In this document: positions 50,001 to 57,562 of the stretch, piece after piece | Position numbering within the stretch: position 1 is the first letter of the stretch | How the letters are laid out: the number at the start of each line of letters is the position of its first letter | Source: Elusimicrobiota bacterium | GTDB lineage: Bacteria; Elusimicrobiota; Elusimicrobia; UBA1565; UBA9628 | DNA: 64,000 nucleotides | Direction: 5' to 3' | Assembly (NCBI GenBank): GCA_028868375.1 | Contig: JAGWUP010000001.1 | Coordinates: 124,001-188,000, forward strand | Made by a program: the position numbers and the translations under genes | Notes under the pieces: generated by a model | What the model saw: the letters and a program-made list of their open reading frames with translations, nothing else | Told to the model about the DNA's origin: nothing | Database searches by the model: none

Positions 50001-50138
50001 GGCACCGGCTCGGAATTGCAGCGCCCCCTGGCCATCGCAGTCGTCGGCGGCATCCTCACCTCGACTCTCCTGACCATCATCGTCCTGCCCGCCGCCGCCC
50101 TGCTGATCGTCAAGAAACCCCAAGCATCTCAACTCTAG
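47064..50138 (+). CDS. RND-family efflux permease (CzcA/AcrB class)
   Basis: A 1024-residue transporter with the RND pattern: TM1 near residues 19-34, a periplasmic porter domain from residue ~35, a helix bundle around 345-480, then a second porter domain and TM8-12 at the end. LGGLAIGTAIIVDNTIIVLEN carries the conserved TM4 acid. It is driven by the proton gradient and pumps drugs or metals. The substrate is unclear. It overlaps the adaptor by one base and ends 9 bp from the convergent sensor kinase. Confidence 0.93.
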   Translation: MLKRFEKLLGGVLEAPSLVALGVILVVVLAVVLAPGLKVDLFPPLDFPVLDVSVEVPSFSSLEMERQVTLPIESAASGVLGVRRVYSTSGTGIALVGVQFQWGTDMLMARQLLTQALASIQGDLPAGTQPDIENLSATLAMIEGYAIQGGRDPVALRDLAIYDLKPRLQRVPGVYKVLIKGGKILEYAVYPNPSLMIKFGVALDELRAALEANNILSSPGIVNDHQQELVLHSNGQYAGPKEVGETVIAVKNGVPVRVKDVARVADAYQWQRGDTSEDGKPALLVNILKQPSFDTGAVAKGVASVMARFEKGLPEGYSVRNYYDQAGLVRDSIASVKEAVEIGAFFVVVVLLLFLRHFRSTVIAALSIPLSVLTALVAMRLFGVGVNIMSLGGLAIGTAIIVDNTIIVLENVFRWLATPALCRGRGKLEVVAAACAEVATPVFSSTLANIAIFLPMVMVAGLPGRLFAPVSATVSFALLASLVVALTAIPIMADKWLGGHDLPEEKEGLLHRLYDAALKPAFQHPKLTVFLGLLPVAFAVLAFARLDTSFLPALDEGALLIQTDMPMGTSLAEAEKLNAKIERWAEKLPGVVNVVRSTGHAPGAEDTDNVNHSDIMLKLMPKNQRPLGVEDLVAKLSAQTDAMPNVLVNYLMPLADKINDALGGVPADIGVDLYGQRLGVLHQYAARLMPKLQRIQGLVDLRPPTDMPVPSLQVTIDKEEAGRLGISGQAIHEALQAFSSGLAVTGVRQLQKIIEVVIHYTPAGQNLDLEALKSLPLKTAGASTVPLEQVAAVGYGAVPSQIQHDHMTRKIVLSANVRGRNANSVAADVAAAADSLRLPTGYSWSFSGRYASQQSAMSNMAQVLFLAVTIVGVILWLEFGSFGQVGLVLLTIPLASVGAVIALWLTRQTINVSSMIGAVLLVGIVVRNGIMLLDYMNLKLDEGAPVREAVHAASMKRLRPILMTAAVMILGMLPLAVGWGTGSELQRPLAIAVVGGILTSTLLTIIVLPAAALLIVKKPQASQL

Positions 50139-50147
50139 AGCCGCTTG

Positions 50148-51512
50148 CTAGAGCGCGTTCTGCCGCTGGGCGCGCATTATGCCGGATGAACCTTGCGGCA
50201 GCCTGACCTCCAGCAGCGTCCCGCCCCCGGCGGGGCTTGAGGCCTCGACCGTGCCGCCGTGGGCGCTCACGACGGCCCGGACCAGGCTTAAGCCCAGCCC
50301 CAGGCCGCGCTGGGAGCGCGCGGCGCGCCCTCTATAGAGCCGCTCGAAGACGCGCGGCAGCTCCTCTTGCGGGATGCCGCTTCCAGAGTCCAGAACCGCG
50401 ATCGCCGCCTCGCCGGCTCTTAAGACGGCGGAGATCTCGACCTCTCCTGCCCGCGGCGTGTACTTGACCGCGTTGTCGAGGAGGTTGGCCACGACCTGCC
50501 GCATCCGGTTGCGGTCGCAGAGCGCCGCGGCCCCGGACGGCGCACCGACTTTAAGCCGCACGCCCTTGCCCTCGGCCGCGTAGCGGTAGAGCTCGGCGGC
50601 CTCTGCGGCGAGCTCGTCCAAGCTCACGCGCTCCAGCCGCAGCGTCATCGCCCCGCTCTCCGCCTCGGAGATGTCCATGAGGGTCGTCAGCATGGTCGAG
50701 ACGCGGTCCGCCTCCTCCACGCAGTCGGCCAGCGCCTCGCGGCAGCCGGCGAGATCGGCCTTCCCGCTCAAGGCGGCCTCGGCCCCCGAGCGCAGGCGCG
50801 TGATCGGCGTGCGCAGGTCGTGGGCGACGACGTCCAGGGAGCCCTTCATCGCCGCAATCAAGCTCTCGATGCGATCCAGCATCCTGTTGAAAAGCTCGCC
50901 CAGGCTCTCGATCTCGCCGCGATCGCGGCCGACCGGCACGCGCGAGCCGCTCTTGCCGGCCAGCACTCCCTCGACGACCTCGTGGAGGCGGCGCACGGGG
51001 CCCAGGACGACCCGCTTGAGCAGCCAGAGGCCGAAGAGGACGCTCAAGAGGACGGTCGGAAGAAAAATCGCCGCGGCGATCCAGCGGAAGCGCTCCAGCA
51101 CGTCCTCGCGCTCGGCGCCGCTCTGGCCGACCTGCAGCAGCGCGCCGTCCTTAAGGGAGCGCGAGGCGACGTCCAAAGACGACGGGTCAAAGGGGCGCGG
51201 GGAGGGGGGAAGGCGCTCGAAGAGCCGCGCGCCGCCGGGAGCCGAGAGGCGGACGAAAAAGGGGATGGCCTGCGCGCCGGCTTGCTCCACGTCCCCGCGC
51301 AGCCCGGGCAGGCCGCCTTCCTCGTAGGCGCCCCGCAGGTCCTCGAGCTCCGCCCTGATCTCGGCGCGGTCGCGCTGTCGAAGCGAGGAGGCTAGGGTGA
51401 GATAGGCCGTCGTCAGGACGGCGGCGTCGCCCGCGGCGAAGAGAGCGGCCACGGAAAGGATCAGGCGCACGCTCAGCGACGCGCGCCAGCGCGGCTTAAG
51501 GCTTGAGGACAT
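50148..51512 (-). CDS. Sensor histidine kinase
   Basis: A 454-residue membrane kinase. TM1 is at about residues 15-35, a periplasmic part follows to about 140, then TM2 (FLPTVLLSVLFGLWLL). A HAMP segment is followed by DVVAHDLRTPITRLRSGAEA, the H-box. VVANLLDNAVKYTP is the N-box, DSGSGIP the G1 box and RGLGLGLSLVRA the G2 box. It senses a periplasmic signal and phosphorylates the adjacent regulator. Overlap with the regulator is 17 bp; the pair faces the RND operon, suggesting it controls it. Confidence 0.93.
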   Translation of the reverse strand: MSSSLKPRWRASLSVRLILSVAALFAAGDAAVLTTAYLTLASSLRQRDRAEIRAELEDLRGAYEEGGLPGLRGDVEQAGAQAIPFFVRLSAPGGARLFERLPPSPRPFDPSSLDVASRSLKDGALLQVGQSGAEREDVLERFRWIAAAIFLPTVLLSVLFGLWLLKRVVLGPVRRLHEVVEGVLAGKSGSRVPVGRDRGEIESLGELFNRMLDRIESLIAAMKGSLDVVAHDLRTPITRLRSGAEAALSGKADLAGCREALADCVEEADRVSTMLTTLMDISEAESGAMTLRLERVSLDELAAEAAELYRYAAEGKGVRLKVGAPSGAAALCDRNRMRQVVANLLDNAVKYTPRAGEVEISAVLRAGEAAIAVLDSGSGIPQEELPRVFERLYRGRAARSQRGLGLGLSLVRAVVSAHGGTVEASSPAGGGTLLEVRLPQGSSGIMRAQRQNAL

Positions 51513-52167
51513 AGCCCACGCCGCGGATCGTCTCGATCATCTTCTTGTCGAAGGAGCGATCCACTTTCTCGCGCAAGCGGCAGACCAGGACGTCGACCAC
51601 GTTGGTCTGCGGGTCGAAATCGTAGTTCCAGACGTTCTCCAGGATCATCGCCTTGGAGACCGCGCGCCCGCGATTGCGCAGGAAATACTCGAGAAGCGAG
51701 AACTCGCGGGCGTGCAGCTCTATCCTGCGCCCGCCGCGCGACACCTCCCTGGAGACCAGGTCCATCCGCAGATCCCCCGCGGCCAGGCTCGACGCCTGGA
51801 CGGCGGAGGGAGAGCGCCGCAGCAACGCCTCGACGCGCGCCAAAAGCTCCGTGAAGGCGAAGGGCTTGGTGAGGTAGTCGTCGCCGCCGGCGCGCAGCCC
51901 CCGCACTCGGTCCTCGACCGAGCGCTTGGCGCTCAAGAAGAGCACCGGAAAGGAGACCTTCCGCTCCCGGAGCTTGCCGACCAGGCAGAGGCCGTCTTGC
52001 CCCGGCAGCATGACGTCGATGATGGCGGCGGCGTAGGGAGCTTCCAGGGCAAGCCCCAGCCCGGCCTCCCCGTCTCGCGCGCAATCGACGGCGAAGCCCG
52101 CCTGCCGCAAGCCCTTGACCAGGAAGGAAGCGATCTTGCGGTCGTCCTCGACAACCAAGACGCGCAT
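51496..52167 (-). CDS. OmpR-family response regulator
   Basis: A 223-residue regulator. The receiver has VVEDDRKIASFLV, phosphoacceptor Asp in IIDVMLPGQDG, and the KPF motif (YLTKPFAF). The winged-helix domain begins near residue 125 and ends RVRGVGYVLKP-like IRGVGYVLKP. It resembles CopR/CusR-type regulators of metal or envelope efflux. It is first in its two-gene operon. It is co-directional with and overlaps the kinase gene. Confidence 0.94.
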   Translation of the reverse strand: MRVLVVEDDRKIASFLVKGLRQAGFAVDCARDGEAGLGLALEAPYAAAIIDVMLPGQDGLCLVGKLRERKVSFPVLFLSAKRSVEDRVRGLRAGGDDYLTKPFAFTELLARVEALLRRSPSAVQASSLAAGDLRMDLVSREVSRGGRRIELHAREFSLLEYFLRNRGRAVSKAMILENVWNYDFDPQTNVVDVLVCRLREKVDRSFDKKMIETIRGVGYVLKP

Positions 52168-52290
52168 CGTCGTAGTATATGAAAATCTCTCCCGTGCGAC
52201 CCGGATTGACCCGTCCCCATCCGATGAATGATAATCTACAGGCTTTCAGAGTCTTGGCGGCGGCGGCCAATAGGAACGAGTGGATTCTTG

Positions 52291-54300
52291 ATGGACAACG
52301 CGCGGGCTGCGCCCAGAAAACGGCTAGCAGGACGCTATTTGGCGACCATGGCCGGGATCGCGGCCGTCTATTTCCTGGCGGCGAAATTCGGGTTGTCCCT
52401 GGCCTTCGTCAACAAACAGGTCACGGCCGTATGGCCGCCTAGCGGGATCGCCCTCGTGGCGCTGCTGCTCTTCGGCATCTCAGCCTGGCCGGGCGTCGCC
52501 TTGGGGGCGTTTGCCATCAACGCCCTGGCCGGGACGCCGGCGACGGCGCTGGGGATATCCGCTGGAAACACTCTCGAAGCCGTGGCGGGCGCCTACATGC
52601 TCCGCCGCTACGCGCGATTCGACAACTCATTGGAGCGGCTCCGTGATGTCCTGGGCCTGATCGGCTTCGCCGCGCTGCTAAGCCCCCTCGTGGCCGCGAC
52701 GTTCGGGGTCGTCAGCCTCTGCCTGGGCGGCATGCCTTGGGCGCAGTTCTTCCCGGTCTGGGGCGTTTGGTGGCTCGGGGATGCGCTCGGCAACCTGATC
52801 GCGGCCCCGCTGCTGCTGACGTGGACGGCCCAGCCCGCGCTTGCCTGGCGCGGATGGCGGCTCGCGGAACTTCTGCTTTTAGCCGCCGGCCTCTCCTTGG
52901 TTGGGCAAGCGATCTTCACAGCGCGCATCGCGCCGGCATCCTCGATGCAATCCTTCCCCTACCTGATCTTCCCTTTCATCATTTGGGCCGCCTTGCGTTT
53001 CAGGCAGCGGGAAACGGCGACGGCAGTATTTCTAATCGCCGGGTTCGCCATCTGGGGCGCTCTCCACAACGTCGGCCCTTTCGCGCTGGGAACGTTCAAC
53101 GAGCGCCTCAACGTGCTACAGGCCTTCATGGGCGTCAGCGCCGTCACCGCCTTGATCCTGGGCGCGGCGACCGCCGAGCGCGAGAAGGCGGGAGAACTGT
53201 TTCGCATCGTCATCGAGGAGGCTCCCAGCGCGATGGTCATGACCGCTGACGACGGCAAAATCGTCATGGCCAACGCCCAAGCCGAAATGCTGTTCGGCTA
53301 TGCGCCCCGCGAGCTGGTCGGCCAGCCCGTGGAGACGCTGGTCCCCCTGAAACATCGCTCCAACCATCCGGGCCTGCGGGCCGGGTTTTACCGCCATCGC
53401 GAAGCGCGGCCCATGGGGGCGGGCCGGGACCTGCTCGGCGCGCGCAAGGACGGCGGCGAGGTGCCGGTGGAGATCGGACTCACTCCCCTCAACACCGGCC
53501 AGGGGAATTTCGTCCTGGCCGCGATCGTCGATATCTCCCAAAGGAAACACGCCGAGGAGAGGATACGCAAGATCAACGCGGAGCTGGAGCGAAAAGTCGA
53601 AGCCAGGACCAAGTCCCTCGAGACGGCTCTCAACGACATGGAGGAGTTCTCGTACACCGTCTCCCACGATCTGCGGGCTCCGCTGCGCGCTCTTGAGGGC
53701 TATGCGCGGATGATCGAGCTCAAGGCCCAGGAGATGGCCGCGCAGCCGCGGGAATATCTGAGGCGAATACGCGAGAACGCCATGCGCCTGGATCGCCTGA
53801 CCAGGGACGTGCTGACCTTCAGCCGCATCCCCCGGCAAGCCGCGGAAAAATCGAAGGTCGAGCTCGAGCCTATCGTGCTCTCGGTGGCCGAGCAGCTCCA
53901 AGCAAACCGGCCGGACGCCGAGATCCTGCTCGCGCCTCCCTTCCCGGCTGTCCTGGGGCAGGAGTCCCTGGTCTTTCAATGCGTCTCCAACATCATGACC
54001 AATGCCGTCATCCACGTGCCCGCTTCGCACAAACCCAAGGTCGCGGTCTCGGCGCGGGCGCGCGGCGACGGCGTGATCAGGCTTTCCGTGAGCGACAACG
54101 GGCCTGGAATCAAGCCCGAGCAACGCGAGCTGGTATTCAAGCCGTTCGTCAGGTTCTCCAAGCCTTCGCAGGAGCCATCCGGGACGGGCATCGGCCTTGC
54201 CATCGTCAAGAAAGCCGCGGAGCGCATGGGAGGCCGGGTGGGCTTCGAGTCGACTCCTGGAGAAGGCAGCACGTTCTGGTTCGAGCTTAATGGCGCCTAG
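52291..54300 (+). CDS. MASE1-type membrane histidine kinase with a PAS domain
   Basis: A 669-residue kinase. Residues ~15-300 form a MASE1 sensory module (VTAVWPPSGIALVAL and several membrane helices). A PAS domain at about 300-410 (EEAPSAMVMTADDGKIVMAN) follows. A coiled-coil link leads to SYTVSHDLRAPLRALEGYAR (H-box) and NIMTNAVIHV, SDNGPGI and GTGIGLAIVKK (ATPase). ATG at 52291 is chosen for its GGAACGAG site; an in-frame ATG at 52228 exists. It overlaps a stand-alone receiver by 11 bp. Confidence 0.9.
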   Translation: MDNARAAPRKRLAGRYLATMAGIAAVYFLAAKFGLSLAFVNKQVTAVWPPSGIALVALLLFGISAWPGVALGAFAINALAGTPATALGISAGNTLEAVAGAYMLRRYARFDNSLERLRDVLGLIGFAALLSPLVAATFGVVSLCLGGMPWAQFFPVWGVWWLGDALGNLIAAPLLLTWTAQPALAWRGWRLAELLLLAAGLSLVGQAIFTARIAPASSMQSFPYLIFPFIIWAALRFRQRETATAVFLIAGFAIWGALHNVGPFALGTFNERLNVLQAFMGVSAVTALILGAATAEREKAGELFRIVIEEAPSAMVMTADDGKIVMANAQAEMLFGYAPRELVGQPVETLVPLKHRSNHPGLRAGFYRHREARPMGAGRDLLGARKDGGEVPVEIGLTPLNTGQGNFVLAAIVDISQRKHAEERIRKINAELERKVEARTKSLETALNDMEEFSYTVSHDLRAPLRALEGYARMIELKAQEMAAQPREYLRRIRENAMRLDRLTRDVLTFSRIPRQAAEKSKVELEPIVLSVAEQLQANRPDAEILLAPPFPAVLGQESLVFQCVSNIMTNAVIHVPASHKPKVAVSARARGDGVIRLSVSDNGPGIKPEQRELVFKPFVRFSKPSQEPSGTGIGLAIVKKAAERMGGRVGFESTPGEGSTFWFELNGA

Positions 54301-54733
54301 CGTGAGAACAATCCTTCTCGTGGACGACAGTCCGGACGACTGCTTCTTGTTCGAAGAGGCGCTGAAGGCGGCCGGCGCGAAGGCCTCCTTCAGGACCATG
54401 GGCACCGGAGAGGAGGCCATCGCCTATCTTTCGGGCGAGGGGAAGTATTCGAATCGCGATAAATGGCCCGAGCCGGACATCGTCTTCCTCGACGTCAAGT
54501 TGCCGCTGAGGTCGGGATTCGAGGTCCTGGAGCGCCTGCGCGGCCAAGGCGTCGGCACCTTCCCGGTGGTGCTGATGATGAGCGCCTCCCTCGACCCAGG
54601 AGATGTCAAGCGAGCTTATCAACTGCGAGCGAACGGCTACCTCTTGAAGCCCGGCTCCTTCGACGAACTGGTGGAGCTGCTCAGGTCGTTCGACTCCCTC
54701 TGGCTGCGCGGCAGCTTATTCCCAGCCCCATGA
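54290..54733 (+). CDS. Stand-alone receiver-domain response regulator
   Basis: A 147-residue single-domain receiver with LLVDDSPDDCFLFEEAL, phosphoacceptor Asp in IVFLDVKLPLRSG, the conserved Ser/Thr in VLMMSASLDPG, and the KP motif (YLLKPGSFDEL). This is the Rcp1/CheY-type pattern of partners for PAS kinases. There is no DNA-binding domain, so it acts by protein contact or phosphotransfer. It overlaps the kinase gene by 11 bp. It is close in sequence to the receiver at 59056-59505. Confidence 0.92.
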   Translation: MAPSVRTILLVDDSPDDCFLFEEALKAAGAKASFRTMGTGEEAIAYLSGEGKYSNRDKWPEPDIVFLDVKLPLRSGFEVLERLRGQGVGTFPVVLMMSASLDPGDVKRAYQLRANGYLLKPGSFDELVELLRSFDSLWLRGSLFPAP

Positions 54734-54840
54734 CGCCCAGTCGTGATTGAAATCGCCCGCCGCCGGTGCGCAGCGAGCCGGCGGAGCGAGTTGCCAGCCG
54801 TCGGGAAAAAAGGCTACGCTTGATCGAAGCTTTCGATTTT

Positions 54841-54880
54841 GGAGAGGTGGCCGAGCGGCTGAAGGCGGCGGTTTGCTAAT
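54841..54880 (+). pseudogene. 5' part of a tRNA-Ser gene, 3' half missing
   Basis: GGAGAGGTGGCCGAGCGGCT then GAAGGCGGCGGTTTGCTAAT matches a tRNA-Ser through the D-arm and the anticodon loop TTGCTAA (anticodon GCT). After 54880 the 3' anticodon arm, long variable arm, T-arm (no GGTTCGAATCC) and acceptor complement CCTCTCC are not found. The break falls in the anticodon loop. Possible reasons are an insertion or deletion, or an att site of an integrated element. Confidence 0.75.
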
Positions 54881-54912
54881 CACGCCGGGCCCCTCCGATC
54901 CGACCCCCGATT

Positions 54913-54944
54913 TTCTCGTCGGAAGACCGATTTCTCGACGAGAA
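54913..54944. repeat. 9-bp inverted repeat beside the tRNA-Ser fragment
   Basis: TTCTCGTCG (54913-54921) and CGACGAGAA (54936-54944) are perfect reverse complements with 14 bp between. They lie 33 bases after the tRNA fragment, where an integrase-binding att arm would be expected. A chance hairpin is also possible. Confidence 0.5.
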
Positions 54945-55314
54945 ACCTGAAAAACTCCCGCCATCACGAAGTTGTGCCGAGTTGTGTCCGAAGTGGCGAT
55001 TTTGGACCCGCGGTGGACACTTTTTGGACACTTGATCGAAGTCCTTCAAAGCCCTTTCCGCGGGATATCGACACCACACTTGACCCTCGCTCCAAGGCGC
55101 ATCCTGCCTCTTTCGTGTGAGCTCCTCCGACGCGGCGGCCGACCGAAATTTCAAAAAACGCTCCATGACATTTTCGCTTGCGCGATGCGCGGCATACTAT
55201 CGGCAGGAGAAAAGATTATGAGCCCAAGATTGAATGAGGACGTACTGAAGTGCTGTTCGGGCCGGAACTCTCTTTTAGGGCACCGAGAGGTTCTTCGACA
55301 ACCAGTCGATTGCC
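54945..55314. other. Gene-poor interval with short direct repeats
   Basis: No convincing gene. Two GTTGTG repeats lie near 54971-54989. GGACAC occurs at 55015-55020 and 55026-55031, exactly 11 bp apart, with an inverted GTGTCC at 54984-54989. Such spacing, one helical turn, resembles a regulator or integrase site. Short open frames here lack ribosome sites. Confidence 0.4.
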
Positions 55315-55671
55315 TTAATTAATAGGGCGTGAATCCCCCGGCCAATAGCCACTTGGCAGCGAAACCATCTCGACGGCTCGCCGGTTGAGAATTAGCTGGC
55401 CTCTCAACAGAAGATCTCCAGGTTCGCGGAAGAGATGGACGCGCTCAGAGGAGATCGTCATAACGTGTCCCGTCCGCCTGTTCGACAGCATAGTATCGGC
55501 CAGACCCACCGAAGACGCACGCCAGCGATTATCCTGGTCGCATTGCGAGCATATCTGGGCGCCGTCAAATACCCACGGCACCGGAAGAATTCGGACGAGC
55601 CTTCCCTTCTTGCCCAGGGTTCGCCTCAGCATCTGAGCCTCCGATCGAAGCGGTCGGAGGCCATCACTCAT
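55315..55671 (-). CDS. Hypothetical protein, low support
   Basis: An open frame of 118 residues, with a plausible protein-like run (RLVRILPVPWVFDGAQICSQ, then SNRRTGHVMTISSERVHLF). A CxxC pair (CSQC) might bind metal. No Shine-Dalgarno is seen upstream and no family is recognised. It may be a decayed or short accessory gene. It lies alone between the tRNA-Ser fragment and the kinase gene. Confidence 0.35.
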   Translation of the reverse strand: MSDGLRPLRSEAQMLRRTLGKKGRLVRILPVPWVFDGAQICSQCDQDNRWRASSVGLADTMLSNRRTGHVMTISSERVHLFREPGDLLLRGQLILNRRAVEMVSLPSGYWPGDSRPIN

Positions 55672-55945
55672 TTTTGGAGGGGCTTGCGATTCGTAGGCGG
55701 CGTATCTGCGGTCGGGTTCCTCATCGGGAAATCATTTAGGTGTATTGGCCGGCGGCTCAATAGGGGCATTCCCCAGGCACCGGGATATTGTAACGATTTC
55801 AAAAAAAAAAACAAAAATCTACCGCTCCCACCATGGACGCTCCGGTCCATCGCGACTACCATAAAGACCTTAGTCCGGCGCGACGCTGAGCCTCTGCCAT
55901 CGTCAATGAGGTCGTAGGGCCGACGGTCTCGAGCCCTGGGGGAAG
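55672..55945. other. Interval with an 11-A homopolymer
   Basis: No gene seen. An uninterrupted run of 11 A at 55801-55811, followed by CAAAAATC, stands out in GC-rich DNA. The end of the interval (55935-55945) supplies the GGGGGAAG ribosome site of the next kinase gene. Confidence 0.5.
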
Positions 55946-57502
55946 ATGAAACCAAGAAATCAGGCGCGTTCCGTTCGCAAACGGTCCACCAGACCATCCA
56001 GGCCCGCGGTCCTCGACCATAGGGAGGCCCGTCTTACGCCCGATTTCTACCGACGCCTCATCGACAGCCTCTCCGACTATGCCACGATCACAACGGACAG
56101 CGACCTAAGGATCACGAGCTGGAGCTCGGGAGCGGTCACGATATTCGGGTACAAGGAGAGCGAGATCATCGGCGAGCACATTTCACGTCTTTTCACTCCG
56201 GAGGACAAGGCCGCGGGTATCGTCAAGCAGGAGTTCGATACGGCTTTCGATAAAGGCCGCGTCGATGACGAGCGCTGGCACATCCGCAAGGACGGCCGGC
56301 GCCTCTGGTGCTATGGGTTATCCTTTCCGCTCAAGACCCCTGAAGGGACGTTTCGGGGCTTTGTCAAGCTGATTCGAGATGACACGCCGCGCAAGCGGAA
56401 GGACGAAGCGCTTTCAGCGAGCGAAGAGCGGCTCAGGCTGGCCGCCGAAGCTACGGGGCTGGGCACCTGGGATTACGACGTCGAGACGGACGCGCTTTTC
56501 CTCTCTGAACGCGCCCAGCGCCTCCTTGGAGTCGAGAGCAGCACGCAAACGGGGTTCGAGCAGTTCTTCGAGCGGATCGCGGCTGAAAATCGGCCCGGAA
56601 TCTCCGAGGGCCTGCATCGATGCTGGTCCAAGGAATGGGACGGGAGCGTTCCTTTCGATTACGCCATCACCTTACCGGACGGCGCCATTCGTTGGGTTCG
56701 CACGAGGGCTAAAGGCGTGTTCAAGTCGAAGGATGGGGACAAGCCGTTCAGGATCGTCGGCACCGTCATGGATATCACGGCGCAAAAGCTGGCGCAGGCG
56801 GAGTCCGAAAAGAGGACTTCGGATCTACAGGCCCTGAACAAAGAGCTCGAGACCTTCGCCCACTCGGCCTCCCACGACCTGCGCGCGCCCCTGCGCAAGA
56901 TCGACGCCTTCAGCCAAATCATCATGCAACGGGGAAAACTCGATGAGGAGGACCGGAGCTATTTCGCGCGCATTCGGGCGGCAACCGGCCGGCTGCAAGA
57001 GATCATCGATGGCATCCTCACCCTCGCCCGCGTGAAGGAACAGCCCGTCGCGCTGAGCGACTTCGATCTGAGCGAAGTGGCGCGGCAGATCGCGGCGGAA
57101 ATGCGCGAGCCTTCGCGAAAGGCGGCGTTCGTGATCGCGCCCGGCGTTCGTGTTCATGGCGACCGCAGGCTGCTGACGATCGCTCTTCACAACCTTCTGG
57201 ATAACGCTTGGAAGTACACCTGCAAACGAAGCGGGGCGCGCATCGAGTTCGGTTCGAAGGTGCTCGATGGACGGACCGTCTACTTCGTCCGAGACAACGG
57301 GGTGGGATTCGACATGAGGTTCGTCGGCACGCTCTTCAAGGCCTTCCAGCGCCTGCATTCCGACCCGGATTTCCCAGGTATTGGGCTCGGGCTCGAGGTG
57401 GTCGAGCGGATCATCGGTCGCCACCATGGCCGCGTCTGGGCCGAGAGCCGCGTCAACGAAGGCGCGACCTTTTACTTCACGCTCGGCACGGAAGGCGCGT
57501 AA
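55946..57502 (+). CDS. Soluble PAS-PAS histidine kinase
   Basis: A 518-residue kinase without membrane helices. PAS 1 is at about residues 30-150 (IDSLSDYATITTDSDLRITS with SEIIGEHISRLFTPEDKA), PAS 2 with a PAC tail at about 160-285 (GTWDYDVETDALFLSE, and RIVGTVMDITAQK). The H-box is HSASHDLRAPLRKIDAFSQI, the N-box LHNLLDNAWKYT, and RDNGVGFDM and GIGLGLEVVERI the ATP motifs. GGGGGA precedes the ATG closely. No receiver is beside it, so its output partner is unknown. Confidence 0.9.
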   Translation: MKPRNQARSVRKRSTRPSRPAVLDHREARLTPDFYRRLIDSLSDYATITTDSDLRITSWSSGAVTIFGYKESEIIGEHISRLFTPEDKAAGIVKQEFDTAFDKGRVDDERWHIRKDGRRLWCYGLSFPLKTPEGTFRGFVKLIRDDTPRKRKDEALSASEERLRLAAEATGLGTWDYDVETDALFLSERAQRLLGVESSTQTGFEQFFERIAAENRPGISEGLHRCWSKEWDGSVPFDYAITLPDGAIRWVRTRAKGVFKSKDGDKPFRIVGTVMDITAQKLAQAESEKRTSDLQALNKELETFAHSASHDLRAPLRKIDAFSQIIMQRGKLDEEDRSYFARIRAATGRLQEIIDGILTLARVKEQPVALSDFDLSEVARQIAAEMREPSRKAAFVIAPGVRVHGDRRLLTIALHNLLDNAWKYTCKRSGARIEFGSKVLDGRTVYFVRDNGVGFDMRFVGTLFKAFQRLHSDPDFPGIGLGLEVVERIIGRHHGRVWAESRVNEGATFYFTLGTEGA

Positions 57503-57516
57503 AATGATGCCACTTA

Positions 57517-57540
57517 TGCCTGCCTGCCTGCCTGCCTGCC
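57517..57540. repeat. (TGCC)6 tetranucleotide tract
   Basis: Six perfect TGCC copies lie between the stop of the kinase at 57502 and the next start at 57563. Slippage would change the spacing but not shift a coding frame. Confidence 0.85.
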
Positions 57541-57562
57541 CACCGCCTAGAGAGCCGCTAAC

